Shown: positions 9,217-18,635 of the stretch, piece by piece
Position numbering within the stretch: the stretch's first letter is position 1
Layout of the letters: every line of letters starts with the position of its first letter
Source: Roseivirga sp.
Lineage (GTDB): Bacteria; Bacteroidota; Bacteroidia; Cytophagales; Cyclobacteriaceae
Direction: 5' to 3'
NCBI GenBank assembly: GCA_018402485.1
Contig: JAGYIY010000001.1
Span: 528,001 to 592,000, forward strand
Length of the DNA: 64,000 bases
The notes under the pieces: generated by a model
Told to the model about the DNA's origin: nothing
Database searches by the model: none
What the model saw: only the letters and a program-made list of their open reading frames with translations
Program-made: the position numbers and the translations under genes

Positions 9217-9929
9217 GATTGTAAGGCTTTTAAATAGAGTTGAATGGTATTTTCGAAACCCAAATAGAGGGCATCGCAAATCAGTGCATGCCCGATAGAT
9301 ACTTCTGCCAAAGCTGGGATTTCAGCTTTTAAATAAGGTAAATTATCTAGATCAAGGTCGTGGCCTGCATTGACACCAAGACCCAGTTCAATGGCCTTTT
9401 CGGCTGCTAGTCGGTAGGGAGCGATGGCCTGAGCCTTATCTTTTTGATAACCGCTCGCATAAGCTTCTGTGTAAAGTTCAATGCGATGGGCGCCACAAGC
9501 TTTTGCTCCTTCTATTTTATCTGTTTCTGGTGCTACAAATAAAGAAGTACGGATTCCCAAATCTGAAATTTCAGCAAGTAGGTCGCTGAGCATCTGCTGA
9601 TGTTTCAGCGTATCCCAGCCAGCATTAGAGGTGAGCACATCGGGCGGATCGGGCACAAGTGTGGCTTGAGTGGGTCTTGTGTCTTTTAATATGCGCATAA
9701 AACGTGCATCGGGATAGCCCTCTATGTTAAATTCAGTGGTGACAACCTCCTGAAGGGCATACACGTCTTTTTCAGTAATGTGCCGTTCGTCAGGTCTGGG
9801 GTGAATGGTAATGCCCTGCGCCCCAAATTTTTCAGCATCTATGGCCATCTGCACAACATTTGGTCGATTACCGCCTCTTGCATTTCTTAAAGTGGCCAAT
9901 TTGTTGATATTTACACTTAACCGCGTCAT
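9213..9929 (-). CDS. pdxJ: Pyridoxine 5'-phosphate synthase
   Basis: Final ring-closing step of vitamin B6 synthesis (DXP pathway). 238 residues from the ATG at 9929 ([20 protein letters not shown]); an ATG at 9941 would add four residues, but AAGGGA lies just before the second one. Family signatures: [37 protein letters not shown], and [14 protein letters not shown] near the C-terminus. Divergent from yqeY and first gene of an ATGA-linked operon. Confidence 0.95.
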   Translation of the reverse strand: MTRLSVNINKLATLRNARGGNRPNVVQMAIDAEKFGAQGITIHPRPDERHITEKDVYALQEVVTTEFNIEGYPDARFMRILKDTRPTQATLVPDPPDVLTSNAGWDTLKHQQMLSDLLAEISDLGIRTSLFVAPETDKIEGAKACGAHRIELYTEAYASGYQKDKAQAIAPYRLAAEKAIELGLGVNAGHDLDLDNLPYLKAEIPALAEVSIGHALICDALYLGFENTIQLYLKALQS

Positions 9930-9951
9930 TCCCTTTTGCATTATAATTACC

Positions 9952-9959
9952 TAACTTTG
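9952..9959 (+). promoter_or_regulatory. -7 box upstream of yqeY
   Basis: TAACTTTG matches TAnnTTTG exactly, 40 bp before the yqeY ATG. No TTTG at proper distance is seen upstream; a TTTG at 9935-9938 is only 13 bp away. Confidence 0.4.
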
Positions 9960-9999
9960 CGTGCAAGTTAATGATTTCAAATTCTGAAAATAAGTTACC

Positions 10000-10452
10000 A
10001 TGAGTCTTAGAGAAAAAATTGATGCGGATATCAAAAAAGCCATGATGGCCAAACAAAAAGAAGAACTGACTGCCTTACGAAGTATTAAAAGTATGATTTT
10101 GCTTGCTGCTACCGAAAAAGGTGGGAAAGAGGAAATGAGTGAAGAAGCGGAAATGAAAATTTTGGCCAAAGCTTTGAAGCAACGCAAAGACTCTGCGGAT
10201 ATTTATCAAGAACAAGGAAGGGAAGACCTTTATGAAAAGGAAATGCAAGAGGTAAGAATCATTGAAAAATACATGCCTGAGCAGTTATCTGAAGAGGATA
10301 TCAAAATGGCTTTGCAAAAAATCATTGAAGAAGTGGGTGCCTCAGGCCCTCAGGATATGGGGAAAGTGATGGGGAAAGCCACCCAAGTACTGGCAGGAAA
10401 GGCTGATGGTAAAACCATCTCGACCCTGGTAAAACAATTGTTGACCCATTAG
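10000..10452 (+). CDS. GatB/YqeY-domain protein
   Basis: 150 residues, family length. MSLREKIDADIKKAMMAKQKEELTALRSI at the start and EKYMPEQLSEEDI followed by DMGKVMGKATQVLAGKADG in the C-terminal half are the classic YqeY pattern, which resembles the tRNA-binding tail domain of GatB and is probably tRNA- or amidotransferase-related; the exact role is unsettled. Starts a plus-strand group; its stop is one base before the TTG start of cvpA. Confidence 0.9.
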   Translation: MSLREKIDADIKKAMMAKQKEELTALRSIKSMILLAATEKGGKEEMSEEAEMKILAKALKQRKDSADIYQEQGREDLYEKEMQEVRIIEKYMPEQLSEEDIKMALQKIIEEVGASGPQDMGKVMGKATQVLAGKADGKTISTLVKQLLTH

Positions 10453-10453
10453 T

Positions 10454-10978
10454 TTGACAACCCTCGATATCATCCTTTTAATTCCACTTGCTTTTGGAGC
10501 TTATTTAGGCTTCAAAAAAGGTCTTTTGCTAGAGATTATAGCTGTTTTGGCTTTTGTCTTGGCCATTATTGGAGGCTTTAAATTGATGGAAGTAGGTGTC
10601 ACTTTTTTATCAGCATACCTTGAGAATTACGGTCAACTACTCCCTTTCATTTCTTTTATCCTCCTCTTTTTGCTCATCATTTTATTGATCAATATGCTAG
10701 GTAAGGCCTTAAAAAAAGTGATTGACATGACGCTATTGGGGGGGGTAGATCGTTTTGCCGGGGCCGTTTTAGGCCTTTTGAAGTGGGGTCTGGGTATTAG
10801 TATTTTGCTTTGGCTTCTTTTTCACTTTGGCATACGGTTACCCGGTCAAGATGAAGCGCACGTTTTGTATCCCTTTTTGGTTGAGGTAGGTCCCAACTTA
10901 ATTGACCGTTTGAGTTCTTTGCTGCCTTTTGCAAGCGAATTGATTGCCAACATGAAAGACTTAATTTCCGCTGCTTGA
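10454..10978 (+). CDS. CvpA family membrane protein
   Basis: 174 residues using a TTG start right after the yqeY stop. Four hydrophobic stretches: TTLDIILLIPLAFGAYLGF, EIIAVLAFVLAIIGGF, LPFISFILLFLLIILLINML and a segment after GGVDRFAGAVLGLLKW. The GGVDRFAGAVLG motif is the family mark. Inner-membrane protein known from colicin V production screens and envelope stress; mechanism unclear. Its TGA overlaps the next TTG start (TTGA). Confidence 0.85.
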   Translation: MTTLDIILLIPLAFGAYLGFKKGLLLEIIAVLAFVLAIIGGFKLMEVGVTFLSAYLENYGQLLPFISFILLFLLIILLINMLGKALKKVIDMTLLGGVDRFAGAVLGLLKWGLGISILLWLLFHFGIRLPGQDEAHVLYPFLVEVGPNLIDRLSSLLPFASELIANMKDLISAA

Positions 10979-11541
10979 TTCTGATCTACGACAACTTCGA
11001 TTCTTTTACCTACAATCTGGCAGATTATTTTCAGCAGTTAGGTGTACGAACACAAGTATTACAAAATGATCAAGCACTTCCTAAAGACTGGGCTACAGCC
11101 TATTCAGGCATTGTGCTTTCCCCCGGTCCGGGAACACCCTTGGAGGCTGGACTTTTGATTCCTGTAATGACAAAGGTCCTTGGTAAATTACCCTTATTGG
11201 GAGTTTGTCTGGGCCACCAAGCCTTGGCACAACATTTCGGTGGAAAATTGGTAAGGGCCATTCGCCCCATGCATGGCAAACAGTCACTAATTCATACACA
11301 AGAGGGCATTCTCTTTACCGGTTTACCCAACAGCTTTCAGGTGGTGCGTTATCATTCATTGATTGTAAAGGACTTACCAAAACCCATCAAGGTGACCGCC
11401 AAAACCACGCTAGATGAGGTAATGGCCATAGAAATTCTAGAAAAGAAAGCCTGTGGTATTCAATTTCATCCAGAAGCCTTGCTGACAGAATATGGAATGG
11501 AAATGCTAAATAATTGGTTGAAGTTTTATAATATTGTCTAA
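10975..11541 (+). CDS. Glutamine amidotransferase, PabA/TrpG type
   Basis: Supplies ammonia from glutamine to a chorismate-using partner (anthranilate or aminodeoxychorismate synthase). 188 residues with a TTG start; ILIYDNFDSFTYNLADYF, the LSPGPGTP oxyanion strand, GVCLGHQAL with the nucleophile Cys, and IQFHPEALLTEYG with the catalytic His. The synthase partner is not adjacent, so TrpG and PabA cannot be told apart; an isolated gene among non-trp genes slightly favours folate use. Confidence 0.88.
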   Translation: MILIYDNFDSFTYNLADYFQQLGVRTQVLQNDQALPKDWATAYSGIVLSPGPGTPLEAGLLIPVMTKVLGKLPLLGVCLGHQALAQHFGGKLVRAIRPMHGKQSLIHTQEGILFTGLPNSFQVVRYHSLIVKDLPKPIKVTAKTTLDEVMAIEILEKKACGIQFHPEALLTEYGMEMLNNWLKFYNIV

Positions 11542-11589
11542 ATGCCTTTGCGTTTAAAACCCATCGTGCGTTAAAAAGGTTAAGAAGCT

Positions 11590-12255
11590 ATGATCGCAGC
11601 AGACATCATTAATCACATGATTCCCCCCTTGAAATTAAAAGATACAGGCAAAAGAGCCTTGGTATGGATGGAGGAATTACGTGTACGACTATTGCCTGTA
11701 ACCGATAAAGGTAGCTTTTTGGGCTTCCTCACCGAAGATGTTATTCTCGAAAGTAATGACAAGGCTCTTTCCATAGCAGATTACGATTTGGAAGGAAGAA
11801 ATTGTTACGTACGCGAAAACAATCACATGTATGATGTGATTCGAGTAGCCTCCGAAAACGATCTTTCTACGGTAGCTGTATTGAACGATGCGGATGTATT
11901 TGTGGGGGTTATTGGCATGGAAGACACGGTAAAGGCTATTGCAAACCATTCTGCTCTTCAAGAAATTGGAGCCGTCATTGTTCTACAAATTCCATCCATC
12001 GACTTTTCATTGGCAGAAATCAGTAGAATCGTCGAAGGCGAAAACGCTCGAATCCTAAGTACCTCGGCTGCCAAAGATGATAAAGACCACTCTTTGCTTA
12101 CCCTAACCCTGAAGTTAAATCAAACAGAGGTGTCTCATATCATTGCTACCTTGGAGCGCTTCGGCTATCGCATCATTGGTCGTTTTCAAGAAGAAGGCAT
12201 CAAAACCAATGAGCAAGACCGATACAATATGCTCATGAAGTATCTCAATATTTAA
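11590..12255 (+). CDS. CBS-domain protein
   Basis: 221 residues. The N-terminal 125 residues look like a CBS pair (VWMEELRVRLLPVTDKGSFLGFLTEDVIL, then ENDLSTVAVLNDADVFVGVIGMEDTVKAI); the C-terminal part (AVIVLQIPSIDFSLAEISRIVEGENA to RYNMLMKYLNI) resembles an ACT-like regulatory fold. CBS pairs usually bind adenosyl ligands. It sits 10 bp before nadK, a frequent pairing in this phylum, so a link to NAD(P) control is possible but not shown. Confidence 0.8.
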   Translation: MIAADIINHMIPPLKLKDTGKRALVWMEELRVRLLPVTDKGSFLGFLTEDVILESNDKALSIADYDLEGRNCYVRENNHMYDVIRVASENDLSTVAVLNDADVFVGVIGMEDTVKAIANHSALQEIGAVIVLQIPSIDFSLAEISRIVEGENARILSTSAAKDDKDHSLLTLTLKLNQTEVSHIIATLERFGYRIIGRFQEEGIKTNEQDRYNMLMKYLNI

Positions 12256-12264
12256 CCCACTGAA

Positions 12265-13140
12265 ATGAAAATAGCAGTTCATGGCATGAGCACTGGACCG
12301 GAGGCACAAGCCTGCATTTCAGACATTCTATTGCTTTTAAACACCTATGCTTCTACAGCGCTTATTTCAAAAGCTTATCTAGGTGCGCTCAATGAAAAAG
12401 GCTTTTCTACAGGCAAGATGGAAACCTTTTCTAAGGGGGATGATCTTTCTGATTTTGATTTTATTTTGAGCCTAGGAGGAGACGGCACCATGCTAGACAC
12501 CATACCCTACTCCAACCATTCGGAAGTACCCATAGTTGGTATTAATTTGGGCCGGTTAGGTTTTTTATCTACCACCCCAAGAGACCAAATTGAAGAGACC
12601 TTTCGCAGGTTATCAGAAAAAAAATATAAAATTGAATCTCGCTCTCTGATTCACGTGGAATCAAATCAAGGACTCTTTGAACCCTATAATTTCGGCCTAA
12701 ATGAAATGACAATCGTCAAGAAAGAAACCTCTTCTATGATTGTTGTGCATGCTTTTGTCAATGGGGATTACCTCAATTCATACTGGGCTGATGGACTGAT
12801 CGTATCAACCCCTACGGGTTCTACCGGTTATTCACTCAGCTGTGGAGGTCCTTTGGTTCATCCTGATATGAAGAACTTTATATTAACCCCTGTGAGCCCT
12901 CATAATTTGAATGTGCGCCCCATCATTCTTTCCGATCAATGTGAAATTACCTTTGAAATTGAAGGCCGTTCTCGCCAATTTATGGTATCGCTCGATTCTC
13001 GATCAGAAAGTATAGACGATTCTGTTGCCATTTCCGTTAGAAGAGAAACTTTTGAAGCAAAGCTTGTGAGTTTTCCGAATCGTACGTATTACGATACTTT
13101 GCGTGAAAAGCTAAACTGGGGCTTAGATGCCCGCAACTGA
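12265..13140 (+). CDS. nadK: NAD kinase
   Basis: ATP-dependent phosphorylation of NAD to NADP. 291 residues; SLGGDGTMLDTI near residue 70 is the GGDG motif, followed by GINLGRLGFLST, LNEMTIVKK, and STPTGSTGYSLSCGGPLVHP near residues 180-200. Family-typical length. Same strand as the CBS gene and the porG-uppS-bamA group. Confidence 0.95.
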   Translation: MKIAVHGMSTGPEAQACISDILLLLNTYASTALISKAYLGALNEKGFSTGKMETFSKGDDLSDFDFILSLGGDGTMLDTIPYSNHSEVPIVGINLGRLGFLSTTPRDQIEETFRRLSEKKYKIESRSLIHVESNQGLFEPYNFGLNEMTIVKKETSSMIVVHAFVNGDYLNSYWADGLIVSTPTGSTGYSLSCGGPLVHPDMKNFILTPVSPHNLNVRPIILSDQCEITFEIEGRSRQFMVSLDSRSESIDDSVAISVRRETFEAKLVSFPNRTYYDTLREKLNWGLDARN

Positions 13141-13214
13141 CTTAACAATATTTAACTGACTTGAAGAAACGTAAACTTTTGAATTGCCCTAAATTGCTCA
13201 GATATCAGAAGGAT

Positions 13215-13901
13215 ATGCGCTTCAATAGATTCTGGATTGCTTGTATTTGGATATGCACCTTTGGCTTTTCGGGTTTTGCGCAAGAGTCGGAAATTGGCTT
13301 TGAAGTAGGCGGTTATAATTATGTTGGAGATGTAGTAAGAAAATTCGACATGGGGAACCACAACCTAGGAGGCCAAGTATTCATTCGACAACATATGGAT
13401 GAAGCTTGGAGCTTTCGTATTTCAGCAGGACTGGGCCGTTTAACCGGGGCCGATGATGAAGCTTTTGACGTGTTTTCAGCAAATAGACGTGCCTCTTTTG
13501 AAGGGACATTATGGCAATCAGATTTTTTATTGGAGTATCATTTCTTGAATTACCGCAATGAAAAATTAAATCAGTATTGGAGTCCTTACGTCTTTTTCGG
13601 AGCAGGTGTTTATCGCTTTTCCGGTGAAGACCATGAGTTTAACAGCTACAATACCGGGCTCAATCTAAGGATTCCTGTTGGTGTGGGCATTAAGGTACAG
13701 CTTGACAGAAGGTGGGTTTTAGGTATTTCTACATCAGCCATCAAAACCAATAGCGATTTGATTGACAACGTTTCTGCCAACTCCCCCAACCTTAAAGATT
13801 TTCGAGGTGGCAACCCCAATGATGACGATTGGATGTTTTACACTTCCATTTCATTGAGCTATACGCTCTATAAAATCATTTGTCCTTATCCTTTCTTTTA
13901 A
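13215..13901 (+). CDS. porG: DUF6089 / PorG-like outer-membrane beta-barrel
   Basis: 228 residues from the ATG at 13215, which gives a clean signal peptide (MRFNRFWIACIWICTFGFSGFAQ); a TTG at 13161 would add a basic tail and is disfavoured. The rest is small-barrel-like, with alternating strands such as EIGFEVGGYNYVGDV, WSPYVFFGAGVYRFSG and WMFYTSISLSYTLYK. In Porphyromonas the PorG protein of the type IX system lies beside uppS and bamA, and the order porG-uppS-bamA is kept here. The assignment rests on topology, length and this synteny. Confidence 0.75.
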   Translation: MRFNRFWIACIWICTFGFSGFAQESEIGFEVGGYNYVGDVVRKFDMGNHNLGGQVFIRQHMDEAWSFRISAGLGRLTGADDEAFDVFSANRRASFEGTLWQSDFLLEYHFLNYRNEKLNQYWSPYVFFGAGVYRFSGEDHEFNSYNTGLNLRIPVGVGIKVQLDRRWVLGISTSAIKTNSDLIDNVSANSPNLKDFRGGNPNDDDWMFYTSISLSYTLYKIICPYPFF

Positions 13902-13974
13902 TAAAAAATGAAGGCCCAGGGCTTGGTACAAAAATCCATTGGCTTTTTGTACCTTCGCGCTTGATTTTCGGAAC

Positions 13975-14721
13975 ATGAGCAGCATGAAAGATAAAATCAG
14001 CAAAGAAAAGCTACCCCAGCATATTGCAGTCATTATGGATGGCAATGGCCGCTGGGCAAAAAAACAAGGGGCTGCACGTGTGTTTGGACATAAAAGTGCC
14101 ATTAAATCCGTAAGAGAAGTAACGGAAGGTTGTGCCGAGCTGGGTGTAGAATTTCTAACACTCTACGCCTTTTCTACGGAGAATTGGGCAAGACCGAAAT
14201 ATGAAATTACTGCCTTGATGGAGCTTTTGGTTTCTTCATTAACCTCGGAAATCAACACGTTGATGGACAATAATATTCGGCTTACCACCATTGGGGATAC
14301 CCAAAGTTTGCCGAAACATTGCCGAAAAGAATTACGAGAGGCCATTCACTCAACGGCAAAAAACCGCGGCATGACGTTGGTTTTAGCTTTGAGTTATAGT
14401 GGCAAGTGGGATATTACGCAAGCCTGTCAGAAGATAGCGGAAGAAGTGGGCAAAGGAAAAATTGAAGCTGAGAACATAGACCAAGAAATGATAAGTGAAT
14501 ACTTGGTAACAGCAGGGATTCCTGATCCTGAGTTGTTAATAAGAACCAGTGGTGAACAAAGAATTAGTAATTTCTTATTATGGCAAATGGCCTACACAGA
14601 ATTTTATATTACAGAAACCCTCTGGCCTGACTTTAGAAAAGAACATTTATATACTGCTATTATGAATTATCAGGAAAGAGAAAGAAGATTTGGAAAAATT
14701 AGCGAACAAATAAAGCGTTGA
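13975..14721 (+). CDS. uppS: Isoprenyl (undecaprenyl) diphosphate synthase
   Basis: Extends farnesyl diphosphate with cis-isoprene units to the lipid carrier for cell-wall and surface glycans. 248 residues from the ATG at 13975. HIAVIMDGNGRWAKKQG (catalytic Asp, substrate-binding Asn/Arg), TLYAFSTENWARP, and ELLIRTSGEQRISNFLLWQ followed by YTEFY are all present. The stop overlaps an alternative TTG start of bamA (TTGA). A box TACCTTCG at 13950-13957 could be a weak -7 element. Confidence 0.95.
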   Translation: MSSMKDKISKEKLPQHIAVIMDGNGRWAKKQGAARVFGHKSAIKSVREVTEGCAELGVEFLTLYAFSTENWARPKYEITALMELLVSSLTSEINTLMDNNIRLTTIGDTQSLPKHCRKELREAIHSTAKNRGMTLVLALSYSGKWDITQACQKIAEEVGKGKIEAENIDQEMISEYLVTAGIPDPELLIRTSGEQRISNFLLWQMAYTEFYITETLWPDFRKEHLYTAIMNYQERERRFGKISEQIKR

Positions 14722-14729
14722 GCTGGAAC

Positions 14730-17390
14730 ATGAGGAAGCTATTATTTTTAGTGGGATTGTTGTGTTGTGTTTGGGTGAACGCTCAGGCGCAAGATGTAAG
14801 GTATGGGGTAAACGCAGGTGAAGGTGTTCAAATTGACTATACCAACCCTAAAGAATATGAAATTGCAGAGATTAACTTTACAGGGTTACGCGCACTGGAA
14901 GAAATTGCACTCATTTCTTTCTCAGGAATTCGTGTTGGTGACAAGATTCGTATTCCCGGCAGCGATATTTCAGATGCCATCAAAAAGCTGTGGAACCAAG
15001 GCATAATAGCCGATGTGCAGTTTTGGCTTACAAAGGTAGAAGGAAACCGGGCCTATTTAGAGGTAAAAATTACGGAGCGTCCCAAAGTAATGCGTTTTAC
15101 AATTGAAGGCGTCAACGGAACGCAAGAAGCAGATCTGAAAGAAAAAATAGGTGTTATCGGTAAAGTTGCAAGCTCACCACTTATCAAGAACTCCGAAATT
15201 ACAATCAGAAACTATTTTATAGAGAAGGGCTATCTCAATACAGAAGTTGTCACCGAGCAATTGATGGACTCAAGTTCTGTTAATGGTACGCAGTTGCTTT
15301 TTCGTGTGGATAAAAAGTCAAAAGTAAGAATCAACGAAATAAGCTTTGCAGGCAACGATTCTTTTGAAGACAGCCAACTCAAAAAAACCTTTAACAAAAC
15401 CAATGAAAAGTCAAGATTCTGGTTGGTTTCACGTCTTTTTGAGCAAATCTTCAATACCAACCCCAAATCGATTCGAAGGTTTGCAGACTCAACAGTGGAG
15501 GTCACCAATCAAGATTTCAAAGATTTTATCAATCAGAATGTTAAGTTAAATATCCTTAAAGGTTCTAAATTTTTAGCCAAAGAGTTTGAGTTAGACAAAG
15601 ATCAGCTCATTAATTTTTACAACTCGAAAGGATACAGAGACGCAGAAATTACAAAAGCTGAAATTGAGAAGCTGAACGATGAGTTCATCAATCTAAAATT
15701 AAAAGTTGATGAGGGCAATCAATATTATATCCGAAACATTGATTGGGTGGGTAATTTTAAATATACCGATGAGTTTTTAGACAATAAACTTGGCATCAAA
15801 AAGGGCGATATCTACGACCGTCAACGCATCGCGGAAAGAACTGAGTTTGATGGTCAGAGTGGAGATGATATTCAATCATTGTATCAAGATGACGGATATC
15901 TTTTCTTTCGTTTAAATGTAGTAGAAGTTCGTGCCGAGAACGATTCGATTGATTTAGAAATACGGATGTCTGAAGGGGAACAAGCCACCATTAAACGCAT
16001 TATAATTCAGGGTAATGAGCGAACCAGCGACCACGTAGTGCTTCGTGAAATCCGAACACTGCCCGGACAAAAATACAGTAGAAAAGAACTCATTCGTACC
16101 GTAAGGGAGTTAGGGCAAATGGGATATTTCGATCCGGAACAAGTAAGTCCGCAGCCCATTCCAAATATTCAAGATGGTACGGTAGATATTATTTTCAATC
16201 TTGTCGAAAAATCGTCCGATCAAATACAGCTCTCCGGAGGGTTTGGTGGCCCTTTTGGGTTTGTAGGAACCGTGGGCCTCACTTTGAACAACTTCTCTAT
16301 TCGGAATTTCACCCATTTTGACAAATGGCGTCCTTACCCAAGCGGAGATGGTCAGCGTTTTAATGTGCAAGTACAATCGAATGGTAGAAGATTTCAGAAC
16401 TACAACATTTCCTTTACAGAGCCTTGGTTGGGCGGAAGAAAGCCTAACAATTTTACGATTGGTTTCAACCGTACGGTGAATAGAACCATTGATTTCTTCA
16501 ATGGAAATGAACTCTTAGGGTTCTTAAAGTCAACCGGTGTAACCGTTGGCTTAGGTAGGCGTTTGAAATGGCCGGATGATTATTTCCAGATACAAAATAG
16601 CTTACGCTTCCAGATATATGATGTTTTCAACTTTGGAAACACTTTAGGATTTGCAAGCGGGCGCTCCAACGCTTTTACCTTCAATACCTCCATCTCTAGA
16701 AGTAATATCGACAACCCTACCTTCCCTAGATATGGTTCACAATTTACCTTGGCCATCAATGCCACTCCGCCATGGTCATTATTGAATCCTAGCAGATATG
16801 AAGGAGATATTACCGATCAGGAAAGGTATAAATTTGTGGAATACCACAAATGGATGATGGATCTATCGTTTTTCATTCCACTTAACTCTAAGTTTGTCAT
16901 TAACGCCAGAGCGCACATGGGCTTCATTGGTTCCTATTCAAATCGTACAGATACGGGGCCTTTTGAGCGTTTCTTCTTAGGTGGAAATGGATTGAATGGA
17001 GCCCAAAACTTCATTATCGGTCAAGAAATCATTGCCTTGAGAGGGTATGAAGATAATAGCATTGTGCCGGTAGATAGAACAACCGGTTTCCGAGGTGGTA
17101 CGATCTTCAACAAATTGGTGGCGGAAGTTCGATACCCCATTTCTACCAAACCCACCTCCACAATTTATCTATTGGCATTTGGAGAGGCCGGAAATGCATG
17201 GAATAGTACGGCGGATTTTGTTACGCGCGACTTGTTTCGTTCGGCAGGCCTTGGTGCCCGAATATTCCTACCCGCCTTTGGATTATTGGGTATAGATTGG
17301 GCTTATGGCTTCGACGAGGATAATACTTTAGATCGTCCCATCGTTGGAGGTTCGCAAATACACTTTAGTATTGGGCAGCAAATCAGATAG
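14730..17390 (+). CDS. bamA: Outer-membrane assembly factor BamA
   Basis: Core barrel of the machine that inserts outer-membrane proteins. 886 residues from the ATG at 14730 (MRKLLFLVGLLCCVWVNAQAQ signal peptide); a TTG at 14718 would couple it to uppS. Several POTRA repeats occupy roughly residues 40-480 (EIAEINFTGLRALEE, FTIEGVNGTQ, VRINEISFAGNDSF, YYIRNIDWVGNFKY, TIKRIIIQGNERTS), then a barrel with NYNISFTEPWLGGRKP, FFLGGNGLNG and GYEDNSIVPVD. It ends HFSIGQQIR, so the last residue is Arg, not the usual aromatic. Two OmpH/Skp genes follow directly, a BamA chaperone cluster. Confidence 0.95.
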   Translation: MRKLLFLVGLLCCVWVNAQAQDVRYGVNAGEGVQIDYTNPKEYEIAEINFTGLRALEEIALISFSGIRVGDKIRIPGSDISDAIKKLWNQGIIADVQFWLTKVEGNRAYLEVKITERPKVMRFTIEGVNGTQEADLKEKIGVIGKVASSPLIKNSEITIRNYFIEKGYLNTEVVTEQLMDSSSVNGTQLLFRVDKKSKVRINEISFAGNDSFEDSQLKKTFNKTNEKSRFWLVSRLFEQIFNTNPKSIRRFADSTVEVTNQDFKDFINQNVKLNILKGSKFLAKEFELDKDQLINFYNSKGYRDAEITKAEIEKLNDEFINLKLKVDEGNQYYIRNIDWVGNFKYTDEFLDNKLGIKKGDIYDRQRIAERTEFDGQSGDDIQSLYQDDGYLFFRLNVVEVRAENDSIDLEIRMSEGEQATIKRIIIQGNERTSDHVVLREIRTLPGQKYSRKELIRTVRELGQMGYFDPEQVSPQPIPNIQDGTVDIIFNLVEKSSDQIQLSGGFGGPFGFVGTVGLTLNNFSIRNFTHFDKWRPYPSGDGQRFNVQVQSNGRRFQNYNISFTEPWLGGRKPNNFTIGFNRTVNRTIDFFNGNELLGFLKSTGVTVGLGRRLKWPDDYFQIQNSLRFQIYDVFNFGNTLGFASGRSNAFTFNTSISRSNIDNPTFPRYGSQFTLAINATPPWSLLNPSRYEGDITDQERYKFVEYHKWMMDLSFFIPLNSKFVINARAHMGFIGSYSNRTDTGPFERFFLGGNGLNGAQNFIIGQEIIALRGYEDNSIVPVDRTTGFRGGTIFNKLVAEVRYPISTKPTSTIYLLAFGEAGNAWNSTADFVTRDLFRSAGLGARIFLPAFGLLGIDWAYGFDEDNTLDRPIVGGSQIHFSIGQQIR

Positions 17391-17392
17391 TT

Positions 17393-17947
17393 ATGCACAA
17401 ATTAATTTCTGGCTTCGTATTCTTAGTGGTTTTGTCTAATTTTGCCTCAGCTCAAGTAAACGGCTTTGGGCAAAAAATTGGACATATTGACTCAGAATAC
17501 ATTCTAAGCCAACTTCCTGATTATCAAGAGAAAAAAAAAGAACTTGAAACCTTGGCTAAATCTTACGACAAAGAGGTACGGAGTTTGTACGATGAAGCAG
17601 CAAAGATGGAAGCCAAACTCAAAGCAGAAGAAGTATTGCTGACCCCTGCGATGATTGAGCAGAGAAAAGAAGAAATTGCTGACAAGCAGGAACAAGCCCT
17701 GCAAAAAAATACAGAAATCTTTGGGTACGAAGGTTTGTATTATAAAAAAGTTGATGAATTGATGACACCTCTTAGAAGCAAGTTAAACCTTGCAGTAGAG
17801 GTAATTGTTAAAAAAAATGGTTTGGACTATATGTTCGATAAAGCTGCTGATGTAGGCATACTTTACAGTAACCCGGTTCATGACTATACTGAGTTCGTAT
17901 TAGAAGAGCTTGGCGTTCAAGAAAACAAAAGAAAAAACGAAGATTAA
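17393..17947 (+). CDS. OmpH/Skp-family periplasmic chaperone (first copy)
   Basis: 184 residues with signal peptide MHKLISGFVFLVVLSNFASAQ, then KIGHIDSEYILSQLPDY, a long charged coiled-coil arm (about residues 45-110) and a C-terminal EVIVKKNGLDYMFDKAADVGILYS. Skp-like proteins form trimers that hold unfolded outer-membrane proteins for BamA. Starts 2 bp after the bamA stop and is followed by a second copy, so the two are likely co-made. Confidence 0.9.
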   Translation: MHKLISGFVFLVVLSNFASAQVNGFGQKIGHIDSEYILSQLPDYQEKKKELETLAKSYDKEVRSLYDEAAKMEAKLKAEEVLLTPAMIEQRKEEIADKQEQALQKNTEIFGYEGLYYKKVDELMTPLRSKLNLAVEVIVKKNGLDYMFDKAADVGILYSNPVHDYTEFVLEELGVQENKRKNED

Positions 17948-17951
17948 ATTA

Positions 17952-18548
17952 ATGATTATGATACGCAAAATGTTTATGGTAACAGCCCTAGTCATGATGG
18001 TAGGCCTGTTAAATGCACAAGAGTTTAAAATCGGCTATACCAATATCGATTTTATCGTTTTCAACATGCCTGAAATGGAAGGTATAAGTTCCGAATTGAG
18101 TACTTATAGGAAGCAGTTGATGAATCAAGTTCAGACGAAAGAAAATGCACTCCGTTCTAAAATGGAACAATTTCAAACCATGGCGCAAGAACCAAACGCC
18201 AGTCGCGAAGCTTTGGAGAAAATGAACAAGGAAATTGTTGACATGCGCGCAGGTTATGAGAAATTTACTGGCGAGGCAGAGCAAGCTTATAATGCCAAAG
18301 AAGCAGAAAAGATGAACCCGATTTATCAAAAAGTACAGGATGCCATCGAAGCTGTCCGTGTAGAAGGTGGATTTGCCATGGTGATCAATTCACAAATTGG
18401 TGGTTCAGGTGGTATTGTTTTAGCCGCTGATGAAAGTCTGAATATGACAGAGCAAATCTTTACTAAACTAAATGTACCAATGCCTGAAGCTAGGCCACAA
18501 AACCCTGCAATGGAAGGTGCCTCTAGCGGAGATGGTGGCGGAGAATAA
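17952..18548 (+). CDS. OmpH/Skp-family periplasmic chaperone (second copy)
   Basis: 198 residues if the ATG at 17952 is used (17958 is equally possible); signal peptide IRKMFMVTALVMMVGLLNAQ, then KIGYTNIDFIVFNMPEM, a coiled coil of about 80 residues, and GGFAMVINSQIGGSGGIVLAADESLN near the end. A tail with glycines and acidic residues (EGASSGDGGGE) follows. Paralogue of the gene just upstream. An upstream reading from 17910 overlaps the first copy and is rejected. Confidence 0.9.
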   Translation: MIMIRKMFMVTALVMMVGLLNAQEFKIGYTNIDFIVFNMPEMEGISSELSTYRKQLMNQVQTKENALRSKMEQFQTMAQEPNASREALEKMNKEIVDMRAGYEKFTGEAEQAYNAKEAEKMNPIYQKVQDAIEAVRVEGGFAMVINSQIGGSGGIVLAADESLNMTEQIFTKLNVPMPEARPQNPAMEGASSGDGGGE

Positions 18549-18576
18549 TTTCTCAGCGAAAAAATAACTTCATCAC

Positions 18577-18630
18577 AGAGGCTGTTTTAAAGTGTTACAA
18601 GCACATTTTAAAACAGCCTCTTTATCTTTA
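18577..18630 (+). terminator. Strong terminator after the bamA-ompH block
   Basis: A perfect 15-bp inverted repeat, AGAGGCTGTTTTAAA (18577-18591) with TTTAAAACAGCCTCT (18607-18621), followed by TTATCTTT. It closes the operon just before the S66 peptidase gene. Confidence 0.9.
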
Positions 18631-18635
18631 CCGCC

